Origin: BRH-c25 sp035627615
Lineage (GTDB): Bacteria; Bacillota; Clostridia; Lutisporales; Lutisporaceae
Assembly (NCBI GenBank): GCA_035627615.1
Contig: DASPLL010000031.1
Span: 1-64,000 of the forward strand
Direction of reading: 5' to 3'
Length of the DNA: 64,000 nucleotides
The stretch's first letter is position 1; every line of letters begins with the position of its first letter. The notes beneath the pieces are model-generated. The model was not told the DNA's origin and made no database searches. It saw only the letters and a list, made by a program, of their open reading frames with translations. The position numbers were made by a program, and so were the translations under genes. Positions 52,209-60,663 of the stretch are shown one piece after another.

Positions 52209-52326
52209 TAAAGCTGGAAATATATTATATTGAGGCCATGTGCACATAAGCTGCCGGATTAATAAGCGGCCAGTGAGACCAAGTACTTTATATAACAATA
52301 AGGAAGTGCCGCTAAATAGAATATTA

Positions 52327-52377
52327 TTTCTATAAATAGAAAAAATTATTGCGTTTTTTTTCTGAATATTATAAAAT
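52327..52377 (+). promoter_or_regulatory. Operator and promoter of the ridA cluster
   Basis: TTTCTAT and ATAGAAA (52327-52342) form a perfect palindrome with a 2-base spacer, immediately upstream of TTGCGT (52349-52354), 17 bp and TAAAAT (52372-52377). The layout closely matches the promoter at 60.6 kb. The remaining 52129-52521 region holds a possible 15-codon leader frame. Confidence 0.65.
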
Positions 52378-52420
52378 GTAATTATAAAACTATGGAATTT
52401 TTATGTATCGGAGGCGGTAA

Positions 52421-52468
52421 ATGGATAAAAACAGCCTGGATTCAGAGTGGAGCCAATGCTTTGTATAA
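52421..52468 (+). CDS. Possible 15-codon leader peptide
   Basis: A short frame, MDKNSLDSEWSQCFV, with CGGAGGCGG just before its ATG and lying between the ridA promoter and ridA. Its ribosome site is strong for so short a frame. It may be regulatory or a chance frame. Confidence 0.3.
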   Translation: MDKNSLDSEWSQCFV

Positions 52469-52521
52469 AATGGTTTCCATATACAGATCAGGTAAAATCA
52501 CAATAAAGGAGTTAAAGAAGC

Positions 52522-52902
52522 ATGGTCAAAAAAGCCGTACATCCGGAATGCTCGCCGGTACCTGCAGGCCCATATACACCTGCCATTATTGCCGGGGATT
52601 TTGTGTTCGTGAGTGGACAAACACCTGAAAAACCGGGGACTGATGAGATGGTGGAAGGAGATATCAAAGTACAGACGAAGCAAGTCCTGGAAAATATCCG
52701 GAACATACTTGCCGCTGCAGGCTGCACTATGGACAATGTGGTCAAGGTACATGCCTGCCTGGTAAACATGGAGGATTTTGCAGGTTATAATGAAGTATAC
52801 CGTCAGTTTTTCTCCAAGCCTTATCCGGCTCGTACTACTGTAGAATGCGGCGTGGCAGGAGATTGCCTGCTGGAGATAGATGTAGTAGCACTTCTTCCTT
52901 AA
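52522..52902 (+). CDS. ridA: RidA-family enamine/imine deaminase
   Basis: A 126-residue RidA/YjgF protein that hydrolyses reactive enamines and imines released by PLP dehydratases. It has 'AGPYTPAIIAGDFVFVSGQ', the catalytic arginine in 'PARTTVE' (about R103) and the terminal 'LLEIDVVALLP'. AAAGGAG precedes the ATG. Its placement directly before the dehydratase gene fits a role in removing that enzyme's 2-aminoacrylate-like product. Confidence 0.93.
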   Translation: MVKKAVHPECSPVPAGPYTPAIIAGDFVFVSGQTPEKPGTDEMVEGDIKVQTKQVLENIRNILAAAGCTMDNVVKVHACLVNMEDFAGYNEVYRQFFSKPYPARTTVECGVAGDCLLEIDVVALLP

Positions 52903-52965
52903 GTTGAATTATGAAATTCATATATCTGTTAAAACACAATTGCTTTAAGAATTCGAGGTGAAAAG

Positions 52966-53973
52966 ATGTCTGATAATGTGGAGAATAAAGGAATATATGC
53001 CGGTATCCCTGATATTATTGATGTTTGGAATGCCCGCCGGAGAAGTTCTCAAATCATAAGAAAGACGCCGCTTATACATTCTTTTGAGGTATCTGAACAA
53101 TTAGGAACCAATGTGTTTTTAAAAATGGAGAACCTTCATCAAATGGGTGCATTCAAGATCAGAGGTGCTGCGAGCAAAATCCTCAGCCTGACTGCTGAAC
53201 AGCAAGAACGGGGAGTGGCTACCTATTCCACCGGAAATCACGGCATAGCAGTATCGTATGTGGCAAAACAATTGAATATTCCGGCCTTTGTATTTGTTTC
53301 AGAAAGAGTACCGGAGGCGAAGATAAACAGTCTGCGACGTCTGGGTGCGACAGTGATGGTAAAAGGGAACTCACAGGATGAAGCCGGAGAGAATTGTTAT
53401 AAGGCGGCCAGGGAGGAAGGCTATACTGTGGTGGAACCCTTTGATGATCCTTATGTGATTGCGGGACAGGGAACCATGGGTTTGGAAATTTTGGAGGATC
53501 TTCCTTCTGTGGATACGGTTATTATACCCCTGTCAGGAGGCGGATTGCTTTCGGGAGTGGCCATGGCATTGAAATCAAGTAACCCTGGAATACGCGTCAT
53601 TGGAGCTTCTATGGAGCAGGGTGCTGTTATGTATCATAGCCTTAAAGCGGGAAAACCGGTGGTTATGGACGAAGCCGATACTCTGGCGGATAGCCTGCTG
53701 GGCGGTATTGGAATCAACAATCAGTATACCTTTTCCATGGTCCGGAAGTTTATGGATGAAGCAGTACTGATACCGGAGGAAGATATAGCAAAGGGAATGG
53801 CATATATAATGAAGAATCACAAGATGATCGTAGAAGGAGCAGCAGCTATAGGTGTAGGCGCCCTTCTGGGAAGAAAACTCGGGAGCCTGGGAAAAAACGT
53901 GGCAGTGGTTGTAAGTGGAAACAACGTCGATATAGCTTCTTTCTTACGCGCTGTTAAGGAGTACTTAGTTTAG
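52966..53973 (+). CDS. Threonine-dehydratase-like PLP enzyme (EutB-like)
   Basis: A 335-residue fold-type II PLP enzyme. The PLP lysine is in 'MGAFKIRGAASKI', the substrate loop is 'STGNHGIAVSY' and the phosphate loop is 'PLSGGGLLSGVA'. The stretch 'MDEADTLADSLLGGIGINNQYTF' (core TLADSLLGGIG) is more like EutB, the dehydratase of hydroxyectoine/ectoine use, than like biosynthetic IlvA, and there is no ACT regulatory domain. It probably removes ammonia from a hydroxylated or amino-substituted amino acid. Annotation as catabolic threonine/serine ammonia-lyase is the alternative. Confidence 0.85.
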   Translation: MSDNVENKGIYAGIPDIIDVWNARRRSSQIIRKTPLIHSFEVSEQLGTNVFLKMENLHQMGAFKIRGAASKILSLTAEQQERGVATYSTGNHGIAVSYVAKQLNIPAFVFVSERVPEAKINSLRRLGATVMVKGNSQDEAGENCYKAAREEGYTVVEPFDDPYVIAGQGTMGLEILEDLPSVDTVIIPLSGGGLLSGVAMALKSSNPGIRVIGASMEQGAVMYHSLKAGKPVVMDEADTLADSLLGGIGINNQYTFSMVRKFMDEAVLIPEEDIAKGMAYIMKNHKMIVEGAAAIGVGALLGRKLGSLGKNVAVVVSGNNVDIASFLRAVKEYLV

Positions 53974-54044
53974 ATTTATTTTTTGGACATAATTGTCGAC
54001 AATAAACAATCAACACAAAACAATAATCAAAGGGGGATGTTGAA

Positions 54045-55223
54045 ATGGAAAAAGTCTTATATTTCGAAGTGATGGAATATAAGGAGAGGCTGGAAAAGAC
54101 CAAGAGAAGCATGGTTGACAAAGGTATGGAGGTATTGATTGTCACCGATCCTGCCAATATGAATTACCTGACAGGTTTTGACGGATGGTCTTTTTATGTG
54201 CATCAGGGTTTGATCGTTATGGCTGACCAGCCTGAACCCATATGGTTCGGCAGAGGCCAGGACGGCAATGCAGCGAGACTTACAACATGGCTCAAGGAAG
54301 AGAATATAAGAGCGTATACCGATGACTATGTACAGTCTCTGGTAAAACACCCAATGGATTTTGTTTCAGATATCATTAAGGAAAAGGGCTATCAAAATAA
54401 AGTTATCGCTACTGAAATGGATTCATACTACTATACCGCAAAGTGTCAGGAGCGGCTGGTCCTTAATTTACCGAATGCCAAGTTCAAAGACGGCACCAAC
54501 TTAGTAAACTGGGTAAAAATCGTAAAGTCAGAAACAGAGTTGGAATACATGAGAAAAGCTGCAAGAATTGCAGAAAACACGATGCAGGCAGCTGTAGATT
54601 CGATAGCTGAAGGGGTAAGGCAGTGTGATGCAGCGGCAAATGTATATCATGCGCAGATCACAGGTACTAAAGAGTATGGCGGAGATTATGCTTCAATAGT
54701 TCCCTTAATGCCAAGCGGTATCAGGACTTCAACCCCGCATCTCAGCTGGACTGATGAGCCGTACAAAAATGGTGACACTGTTCTGGTGGAAATTGCAGGT
54801 TGTTATAGAAGATATCACTGTCCATTGTCAAGAACACTCATAATAGGGGATGCACCACAAAGAGTGAGGGATTTGGCAGCAGTTGTTGTAGAAGGCATCA
54901 AGGAAACTCTGGCTGCAATCAAACCGGGCATTACCTGTGAGGAAGTTGAACGGGTATGGGCTGGAAGCATTGCAAAAAGCGGATTTATAAAAGACTCCCG
55001 TGTCGGATACTCCATGGGACTTAATTACCCTCCGGATTGGGGCGAGCATACAGCCAGCTTGAGACCTGGGGATAAAACAGTTATGAAGCCTAATATGACT
55101 TTCCATTTTATGCCGGGTATCTGGCTTGACGACTGTGGTGTGGACATCAGTGAATCAATCAGGATTACAGAAAACGGTGTTGAGACCTTTACTAATTTCC
55201 CGAGAAAGCTGTTTGTAAAATAA
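54045..55223 (+). CDS. M24 hydrolase resembling ectoine hydrolase DoeA/EutD
   Basis: A 392-residue creatinase/prolidase-fold protein. The N-terminal creatinase-like domain has 'NMNYLTGFDGWSFYVHQG' and the C-terminal pita-bread domain has 'HLSWTDEPYKNGDTVLVEIAG', 'YRRYHCPLSRT' and 'SMGLNYPPDWGEHTASLRPGD' (core YPPDWGEH). These stretches are those I associate with ectoine hydrolase, which opens the ectoine ring to N-acetyl-diaminobutyrate, rather than with aminopeptidase P. Some of the usual five metal ligands of M24 peptidases appear replaced, as in creatinase-like non-peptidases. It sits between a EutB-like gene and a TRAP importer. Confidence 0.82.
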   Translation: MEKVLYFEVMEYKERLEKTKRSMVDKGMEVLIVTDPANMNYLTGFDGWSFYVHQGLIVMADQPEPIWFGRGQDGNAARLTTWLKEENIRAYTDDYVQSLVKHPMDFVSDIIKEKGYQNKVIATEMDSYYYTAKCQERLVLNLPNAKFKDGTNLVNWVKIVKSETELEYMRKAARIAENTMQAAVDSIAEGVRQCDAAANVYHAQITGTKEYGGDYASIVPLMPSGIRTSTPHLSWTDEPYKNGDTVLVEIAGCYRRYHCPLSRTLIIGDAPQRVRDLAAVVVEGIKETLAAIKPGITCEEVERVWAGSIAKSGFIKDSRVGYSMGLNYPPDWGEHTASLRPGDKTVMKPNMTFHFMPGIWLDDCGVDISESIRITENGVETFTNFPRKLFVK

Positions 55224-55265
55224 TTTGTAAAATAAATAGTTCATAGGTAACCCCATATAACAGGA

Positions 55266-55305
55266 CATGAGCCCGGATGTACATGTATTGTACTTTGGGC
55301 TCATG
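55266..55305. repeat. Intergenic stem-loop before the TRAP genes
   Basis: CATGAGCCC (55266-55274) and GGGCTCATG (55297-55305) form a perfect 9-bp stem with a smaller TGTAC/GTAC stem inside. No T-run follows, so it more likely tunes mRNA stability or expression than ends transcription. Confidence 0.5.
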
Positions 55306-55358
55306 ACTGAACTTTCTAGGAGCAATTATGTAATACCGATAAGAAAAGGAGGGGGAAA

Positions 55359-55931
55359 ATGAAATCTTTTGACAGAATCGTTGAGAAGGTTGAAGAAGCA
55401 ATATTAGGCTATTCAGTATTATTAATGGCTTTTATCCTTATCGGCAGTGTATTGAGCAGAACCTTGCTCAACTCCAGCTGGACCTTTGCTGAAGAGGTCG
55501 GGCAGACCCTGACGATCGTTGTAACCTTCTTGGGTATAGGCTATGCGGCAAAAAAGGCAAAGCACATAACTATGTCTGCAATATTCGACCTTATGGGCGT
55601 GAAAGGGAAAAAAGTGTTTCAGCTTGTTATTTCAAGCGTGACATCCCTTTGTCTGTTCTACCTCACATATCTTGGACTTAAGTACACTATAAAGGTATTT
55701 CAATTGGGAAGGGTAACTCCGGCTCTCAGAATACCGATGTACCTGATTATGGCTTCTGTACCGCTGGGATTTTTTCTTGGGGCGGTTGAGTACGGCAGGA
55801 CCTTTATAAAGAATATGAGGGAAAAGGATGTTTATGTATCGACACAGAGAACAATATATCAAATTGGTGATGCTTATGAGTATAATCAGCAGCAGGGTTC
55901 GAATGAATCATCGACCAAGGAGGTGCTGTAA
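55359..55931 (+). CDS. TRAP transporter small membrane subunit (DctQ type)
   Basis: A 190-residue four-helix membrane protein of a tripartite ATP-independent transporter. It has 'LLMAFILIGSVLSRTLLNSSW', 'FAEEVGQTLTIVVTFLGIGYAAKKAKHI' (core GIGYAAKKAKHI) and a hydrophilic C-terminal tail of about 35 residues that is longer than usual. A GGAGGGGG site precedes the ATG. Its stop overlaps the large subunit's start by one base (TAATG). Confidence 0.9.
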   Translation: MKSFDRIVEKVEEAILGYSVLLMAFILIGSVLSRTLLNSSWTFAEEVGQTLTIVVTFLGIGYAAKKAKHITMSAIFDLMGVKGKKVFQLVISSVTSLCLFYLTYLGLKYTIKVFQLGRVTPALRIPMYLIMASVPLGFFLGAVEYGRTFIKNMREKDVYVSTQRTIYQIGDAYEYNQQQGSNESSTKEVL

Positions 55932-57199
55932 TGGTACTATTGTTAATGTCCATATTAGCTGTAATGCTACTGCTTAATTTTCCCATGATGATACCGATGA
56001 CTATTGCCCCCCTTGCAGTTATGGTAAAATATTTCCCCAATGTCAATCCTTTACTGGCAACTCAGCAGATAGTTGCGGGGGTACAGCCCTATGTGCTGCT
56101 TGCAGTGCCTATGTTCATTCTTGCAGCTGATATCATGTGCGCCGGACAAACATCAAGAAGGCTCCTGGACTTTGTTGAGACCTTTGTAGGACATATACAC
56201 GGCGGTCTGGCTATTACAACAGCTGCCACCTGTACTTTGTTCGGTGCTATTTCCGGCTCCACACAGGCAACGGTTGTTGCTATCGGAAAGCCAATGCGCA
56301 ACAGGCTTTTGGAATCAGGATATGAGGATGAAGATACAATCGCTTTGATTATCAGCTCTGCCATTATTGCTTTATTGATTCCGCCCAGTATTTCAATGAT
56401 CATGTACTGCGTTGTTACAGGTGCGTCGGTAGGTGATTTGTTCGTTGCCGGGGTATTGCCGGGTTTGACCATATTATTATTTTTCGCTGTATATAACTAT
56501 TTTAATGCAAAACGAAGACACATACCTTTGTCAAGGAAGCTTACCTGGCCTGAAAGGCTGGAAGCTCTTAAAAGGGCAATCGCTCCCCTTGGTTTTCCGG
56601 TTATTATTTTCGTCGGTATTTATACGGGATTCTTCAGTCCTACTGAAGCAGCCGCTATGGGAGTGCTGTATGCACTGATACTGGAGCTTTTCCTCTTTAA
56701 AAGCATTAAGATCAGAGACCTTTCCAAAATTGCCCTGTCAACCGCCGTTGTTACCTCTGCGGTATTCGTGCTTGTTGCTGCAGGTTCACTGTTCTCCTGG
56801 GCAATTTCCTATGCAAAAATACCTCAGATGATGACTACTGCATTGCTGGGGGCAAATCCCAGTGCACTATCCATATTATTGACTGTTACGGCCTTCTTCT
56901 TCATAGGCTGCATGTTTGTGGACTCAATAGTTGTAATTGTTATCCTTACACCAATTTTCTTCCCTCTTGCTGTCAAGGCAGGGATTCATCCGATTCATTT
57001 GGGAATCGTTGTTACATTACAGGCTGCAATCGGCTCAATATCGCCTCCTTTTGGATGCAATATATTTACTGCCATTGCAATATTCTCCAGACCTTTCATG
57101 AAAGTAATAAAAAGGCTGCCGGCTTATTTAATCATGCTCATCATTATTTCCGCATTGATCATTCTATTCCCGCAGCTTTCACTGATGCTTATCTCCTAG
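55931..57199 (+). CDS. TRAP transporter large membrane subunit (DctM type)
   Basis: A 422-residue permease of the ion-transporter superfamily with about 12 membrane helices. Family motifs are 'ISGSTQATVVAIGKPM', 'ALLIPPSISMIMYCVVTGASVGDLF' (core IPPSISMI), 'TGFFSPTEAAAMGVLYAL' and 'GSISPPFGCNIF'. It uses the sodium gradient to import an organic acid or compatible solute delivered by the binding protein at 58.5 kb. Confidence 0.94.
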   Translation: MVLLLMSILAVMLLLNFPMMIPMTIAPLAVMVKYFPNVNPLLATQQIVAGVQPYVLLAVPMFILAADIMCAGQTSRRLLDFVETFVGHIHGGLAITTAATCTLFGAISGSTQATVVAIGKPMRNRLLESGYEDEDTIALIISSAIIALLIPPSISMIMYCVVTGASVGDLFVAGVLPGLTILLFFAVYNYFNAKRRHIPLSRKLTWPERLEALKRAIAPLGFPVIIFVGIYTGFFSPTEAAAMGVLYALILELFLFKSIKIRDLSKIALSTAVVTSAVFVLVAAGSLFSWAISYAKIPQMMTTALLGANPSALSILLTVTAFFFIGCMFVDSIVVIVILTPIFFPLAVKAGIHPIHLGIVVTLQAAIGSISPPFGCNIFTAIAIFSRPFMKVIKRLPAYLIMLIIISALIILFPQLSLMLIS

Positions 57200-57239
57200 A
57201 GCAAAACAAGTGTAAAAAATCAATTAAGGATGGGATCAT

Positions 57240-58418
57240 ATGTTTGATATAAAAAGTGAAATCTCGGCAGTTCAGGAGGAACTGATCAACTTACGAAGGG
57301 ATTTTCACATGCACCCTGAACTTGGGTATGAAGAGCACAGGACCTCACGGATTGTTTATGAGTACTTGGAAAAGCTGGGCCTGGAAGTTACCAGGGTTAC
57401 AAAGACCGGTGTAGTAGGTCTGCTCAGAGGCAGCAGTGGGGGAAAGACCGTTATGTTGAGAGCAGATATGGATGCACTGCCCCAGGATGAAAAGACAGGA
57501 CTGCCGTATAAGTCGATCAACAAAGGAATTATGCATGCATGCGGGCACGACGGGCATACAGCCATGCTTCTCATTGCGGCAAAGATATTATCGGAACACA
57601 AAGATGAAATAAAAGGAAACGTGAAGTTCGTCTTTCAGCCCAATGAGGAAGAAGCAGGGGCTTTGAACATGATCAATGAAGGTATATTGGAAAGCCCTAA
57701 TGTGGATGCTGCATTTGGATCACATTTATGGACACCAATACAGAGTGGTGAAATAGGTTTGGCAAATGGGCCGGTAATGGCCGCTATGGAAGAGTTTGAG
57801 CTTGGCATTATCGGAAAGGCAGGGCATACTTCAGCTCCTCATACAGCTGCGGATCCTATACTGGCTGCCGCCAATATCATACAGAGTCTGCAGTCCATCC
57901 AGACCAGGGAGATTGACCCCTTGCTTCCGATAGTCATTATGGTAGGCAGAATCCAGGGAGGCAGCGGACGCAATATCATAGCGGACAGGGTAAATATAGG
58001 GGGAACGATCAGATTTTTATTCAAGAATGAGGCTGTTGAAAAGCAGATTCTTCTGGATAAGTTTGAAAGGGTGGTCAAGGGTATTTGTGAAGCCATGGGA
58101 GTTCAATATGAACTAAAGTATATTCCCAGCAATCCATCCCTTATGAACAATGATAAAATGATAGATCTGGCAAAGAAAGCGGCAAAAGAGACCTATGGGA
58201 CCGAGGACAATATATTTGAATACAAATGTATGGCAGGTGAGGATTTCGCGGAGTTTACCCACAGGGTTCCCAGTGCATTTTATTTTATTGGTACAGGAAA
58301 TGCGAAGAAGCATACACAATATCCGCATCATCATCCCATGTTCAATATTGACGAAGACACACTTCGCTATGGGGTTGAGATGCATATAAGATCAGTCCTG
58401 AATTTCTTAAGCCAGTAA
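57240..58418 (+). CDS. M20-family amidohydrolase
   Basis: A 392-residue metal-dependent N-acyl amino-acid amidohydrolase. The two-zinc site is seen in 'HACGHDGHTAMLL', 'QPNEEEAGA' and 'CMAGEDFAEF', with a dimerisation lid between. Members deacylate N-acetyl or other N-acyl amino acids. In this setting it could remove the acetyl group of the product of the DoeA-like enzyme, replacing the AstE-type DoeB/EutE deacetylase used in proteobacteria. It lies between the permease and binding-protein genes of the TRAP system. Confidence 0.9.
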   Translation: MFDIKSEISAVQEELINLRRDFHMHPELGYEEHRTSRIVYEYLEKLGLEVTRVTKTGVVGLLRGSSGGKTVMLRADMDALPQDEKTGLPYKSINKGIMHACGHDGHTAMLLIAAKILSEHKDEIKGNVKFVFQPNEEEAGALNMINEGILESPNVDAAFGSHLWTPIQSGEIGLANGPVMAAMEEFELGIIGKAGHTSAPHTAADPILAAANIIQSLQSIQTREIDPLLPIVIMVGRIQGGSGRNIIADRVNIGGTIRFLFKNEAVEKQILLDKFERVVKGICEAMGVQYELKYIPSNPSLMNNDKMIDLAKKAAKETYGTEDNIFEYKCMAGEDFAEFTHRVPSAFYFIGTGNAKKHTQYPHHHPMFNIDEDTLRYGVEMHIRSVLNFLSQ

Positions 58419-58477
58419 AGGTTCCCAAGTCGCGAGGCGACTCTCAAATAGAAATAATAATATTGAGGAGGAGTATT

Positions 58478-59548
58478 ATGAAAAGAATCATTGCTCTAGT
58501 ACTATCTATTATGATGGTAATGTCCCTGGCCGCAGGATGTGCACCAAAGGCGGTACCAAGCGGGGATGCAAATGCAGCACCGGCTCCCGCGGAAGAAAAG
58601 ACCTATACCTGGAGATTTGCCCATGAAGAAATTGACGGAAGTGTTCAGGACGTATATGTTAAAAAGTTCAAGGAAATTATTGAGCAGAAATCAAACGGAA
58701 AAGTAAAAATTGAAGTTTATCCGGTAGGTCAGATAGGGGATGCTACTCAGCAGTGTGAACTACTGCAGAATGGCGGTATAGAATTCGGAATCGTTTCACC
58801 CGGCAATACAGGAACTATTGTACCGGAGAATCAGCTTTTCTCCTTACACTTCCTGTTTACAGACGATATGGAAAAAAATGCTGAAATATTCAAGGCCAGT
58901 AAGGCACTTAATGAAATGCTGACAGCAAAGTACCTTGAAAAGGATATAAAGGTACTTGCTTATTGGACAGAGGGTGCAATGCAGTGGACTTCAAGCAAGC
59001 CTGTCAATACTCCTGATAAATGGAAGGGCTTCAAGATGAGGACAATGCCTTCGCCTATGATTGTTGCCGCATATGAAGCATATGGCGCTAATCCTACTCC
59101 TGTACCATATATGGAGGTATACAGCGGACTGCAGCTTAATATGATAGAAGGTCAGGAAAATCCTCTTTTCGCAATAGAAGAGATGAAGTTCTGTGAAGTA
59201 CAGAAGTACCTGACACTGGCAAGCTCGAACCTGTATGTAACAACAACAGCAGTTAATCCACAATTCTTCGATTCACTGCCGGCAGATATGCAGCAGTTGA
59301 TCCTGGATACAGTTGAAGATCTCAGAGATGATTCATTTGCAATCCAGGCAGAACTGAATGGAGCAGCTCTGGACAAAATCAAGGCTGCCGTGGATATACC
59401 GGTAGTTGAACTTACAGCAGAAGAGAGAGCAGCCTTCAGAGAGGCGAGCAAGAAGGCATATGACAGATATGCTGAAATGGTTGGAGCAGACGGCAAGAAA
59501 ATACTTGACACACTTATAGAAGAAGTAAAGGTGATAGAAGCTAAGTAA
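58478..59548 (+). CDS. TRAP transporter solute-binding lipoprotein (DctP type)
   Basis: A 356-residue extracellular receptor. The signal peptide ends in the lipobox 'LAAGC'. Family features: 'TYTWRFAHEEIDGSVQDVYVKKFKE' (core WRFAHEE), 'VYPVGQIGD', 'KGFKMRTMPSPMI' with the ligand-binding arginine, and 'GLQLNMIEGQENPL'. GAGGAGGAG precedes ATG at 58478. The ligand is unknown; ectoine-like solutes, acids or N-acyl amino acids fit the neighbours. Confidence 0.92.
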   Translation: MKRIIALVLSIMMVMSLAAGCAPKAVPSGDANAAPAPAEEKTYTWRFAHEEIDGSVQDVYVKKFKEIIEQKSNGKVKIEVYPVGQIGDATQQCELLQNGGIEFGIVSPGNTGTIVPENQLFSLHFLFTDDMEKNAEIFKASKALNEMLTAKYLEKDIKVLAYWTEGAMQWTSSKPVNTPDKWKGFKMRTMPSPMIVAAYEAYGANPTPVPYMEVYSGLQLNMIEGQENPLFAIEEMKFCEVQKYLTLASSNLYVTTTAVNPQFFDSLPADMQQLILDTVEDLRDDSFAIQAELNGAALDKIKAAVDIPVVELTAEERAAFREASKKAYDRYAEMVGADGKKILDTLIEEVKVIEAK

Positions 59549-59598
59549 TTTAGACCAAGCTTATAAAACCAGACTTGTACAGAATTATATTGTTGAGC

Positions 59599-59627
59599 GT
59601 AAGGAACGGTTTGTAGCCGTTCCTTAC
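59599..59627. repeat. Stem-loop after the TRAP binding protein gene
   Basis: GTAAGGAACGG (59599-59609) pairs perfectly with CCGTTCCTTAC (59617-59627). There is no T-run after it, so it may protect the 3' end of the dctP-type mRNA or terminate weakly. Confidence 0.5.
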
Positions 59628-59685
59628 AGCTTGGCGTTACAATGCTATTTGAGTGATCCGGTGCTGAATATGCAGGAGGTGAGTT

Positions 59686-60351
59686 ATGACAAGCAATGCG
59701 GCTTTTTTTCGCAGTAATTTATGTAGTGTTGTCGCTGGTTATATAAAAGGAGTGATCCTGGAAGGCATATATAGAGAAGGAGATCATGTTTTTGAAACAG
59801 AGGTTGCTAAGGCGCTAGGTATTAGCAGAGCGACAATAAGAGAAGGTATCAAAGAACTGGAAAAGGAAGGGATATTGACTATCATACCCCGTAAAGGTAC
59901 CTTCATTACCAGGTATACAGCTGAGGATATCAAAGAGATTTTTGATATAAGGCGGCTGTTTGAGAATGATATCCTGGAGCTTCTGATTAGTGAAAACAAA
60001 TTGTCGGAAAAGGATTTTACTACATTGGAAGTCATCGTAAAGGATATGGTTATGATTGTTGACAGCGCGGGAGACTCTATTAAAAAAGCAATAATGTTTA
60101 ATGACAAAGACATGGAATTTCACAGATATATATGGGAAAAATCGGGAAGCAGAAGAAGGGTTGAAATTTTAGAGCGATTATATTTTCAACTGAAGGTAGC
60201 GATGTTCTGTGATACACATGAAACAGGTGACCTGATGATCAAAGCAGCCGATCATTATGAAATTATCAAGTGCCTGAGAAGCAATAACCTGGAAAACTGC
60301 AAAAAAACTTTAAGCAATCATATTACCATAGGTGAAAGAAGAAAGTTATAA
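59686..60351 (+). CDS. GntR-family (FadR/FCD type) regulator
   Basis: A 221-residue regulator. The N-terminal winged helix includes 'IYREGDHVFETEVAKALGIS' and 'RATIREGIKELEKEGIL'; the C-terminal FCD domain is all-helical and starts 'IFDIRRLFENDILELL'. An FCD ligand is usually an organic acid. AGGAGGTGAG precedes the ATG. It sits within the TRAP/amidohydrolase cluster and gives it a second control input beside IclR. Confidence 0.88.
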   Translation: MTSNAAFFRSNLCSVVAGYIKGVILEGIYREGDHVFETEVAKALGISRATIREGIKELEKEGILTIIPRKGTFITRYTAEDIKEIFDIRRLFENDILELLISENKLSEKDFTTLEVIVKDMVMIVDSAGDSIKKAIMFNDKDMEFHRYIWEKSGSRRRVEILERLYFQLKVAMFCDTHETGDLMIKAADHYEIIKCLRSNNLENCKKTLSNHITIGERRKL

Positions 60352-60418
60352 AAATACCCGTCCCAGGTTTAATGACTGATTTAACGGAATGTATTTCCTG
60401 CATATAGAATAATGTGAT

Positions 60419-60455
60419 AAACGGACTGTCTTAGGACATTGTCTGTTTTTTCTTT
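60419..60455 (+). terminator. Terminator of the GntR gene
   Basis: AAACGGAC (60419-60426) pairs with GTCTGTTT (60441-60448) with one G-T pair, and TGTC/GACA extends the stem inside. TTTCTTT follows. Confidence 0.72.
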
Positions 60456-60562
60456 ATATAGTACTAACTGTGAAAACAGAGATATAATGCTGCAGTAGAC
60501 CTAATTGCATGACAGGTATTGAAAGCTTCATAGTAGAAAACTAATTAATATATAGAAATATA

Positions 60563-60614
60563 TTCTTAAATATAGAAAAAATATATTGCATTGCTCTTCG
60601 GAGTATTGTAAAAT
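60563..60614 (+). promoter_or_regulatory. IclR-box promoter of the TIM-barrel gene
   Basis: TTGCAT (60586-60591), 17 bp, TAAAAT (60609-60614). Immediately upstream is ATATAGAAAAAATATA, nearly identical to the ridA promoter; a second ATAGAAA lies at 60552-60558. The rest of 60352-60663 holds only the GntR terminator. Confidence 0.65.
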
Positions 60615-60663
60615 GTTATCAAAGAGTAACCGAATATTAAGAAAAGGATAGGGGGACAAGTAT

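Noticed and set aside
54045..55223. Xaa-Pro aminopeptidase
   Set aside because: The fold fits, but YLTGFDGWSFYVHQ, YRRYHCPLSRT and YPPDWGEH match ectoine-hydrolase-type proteins better; kept as an M24 hydrolase.
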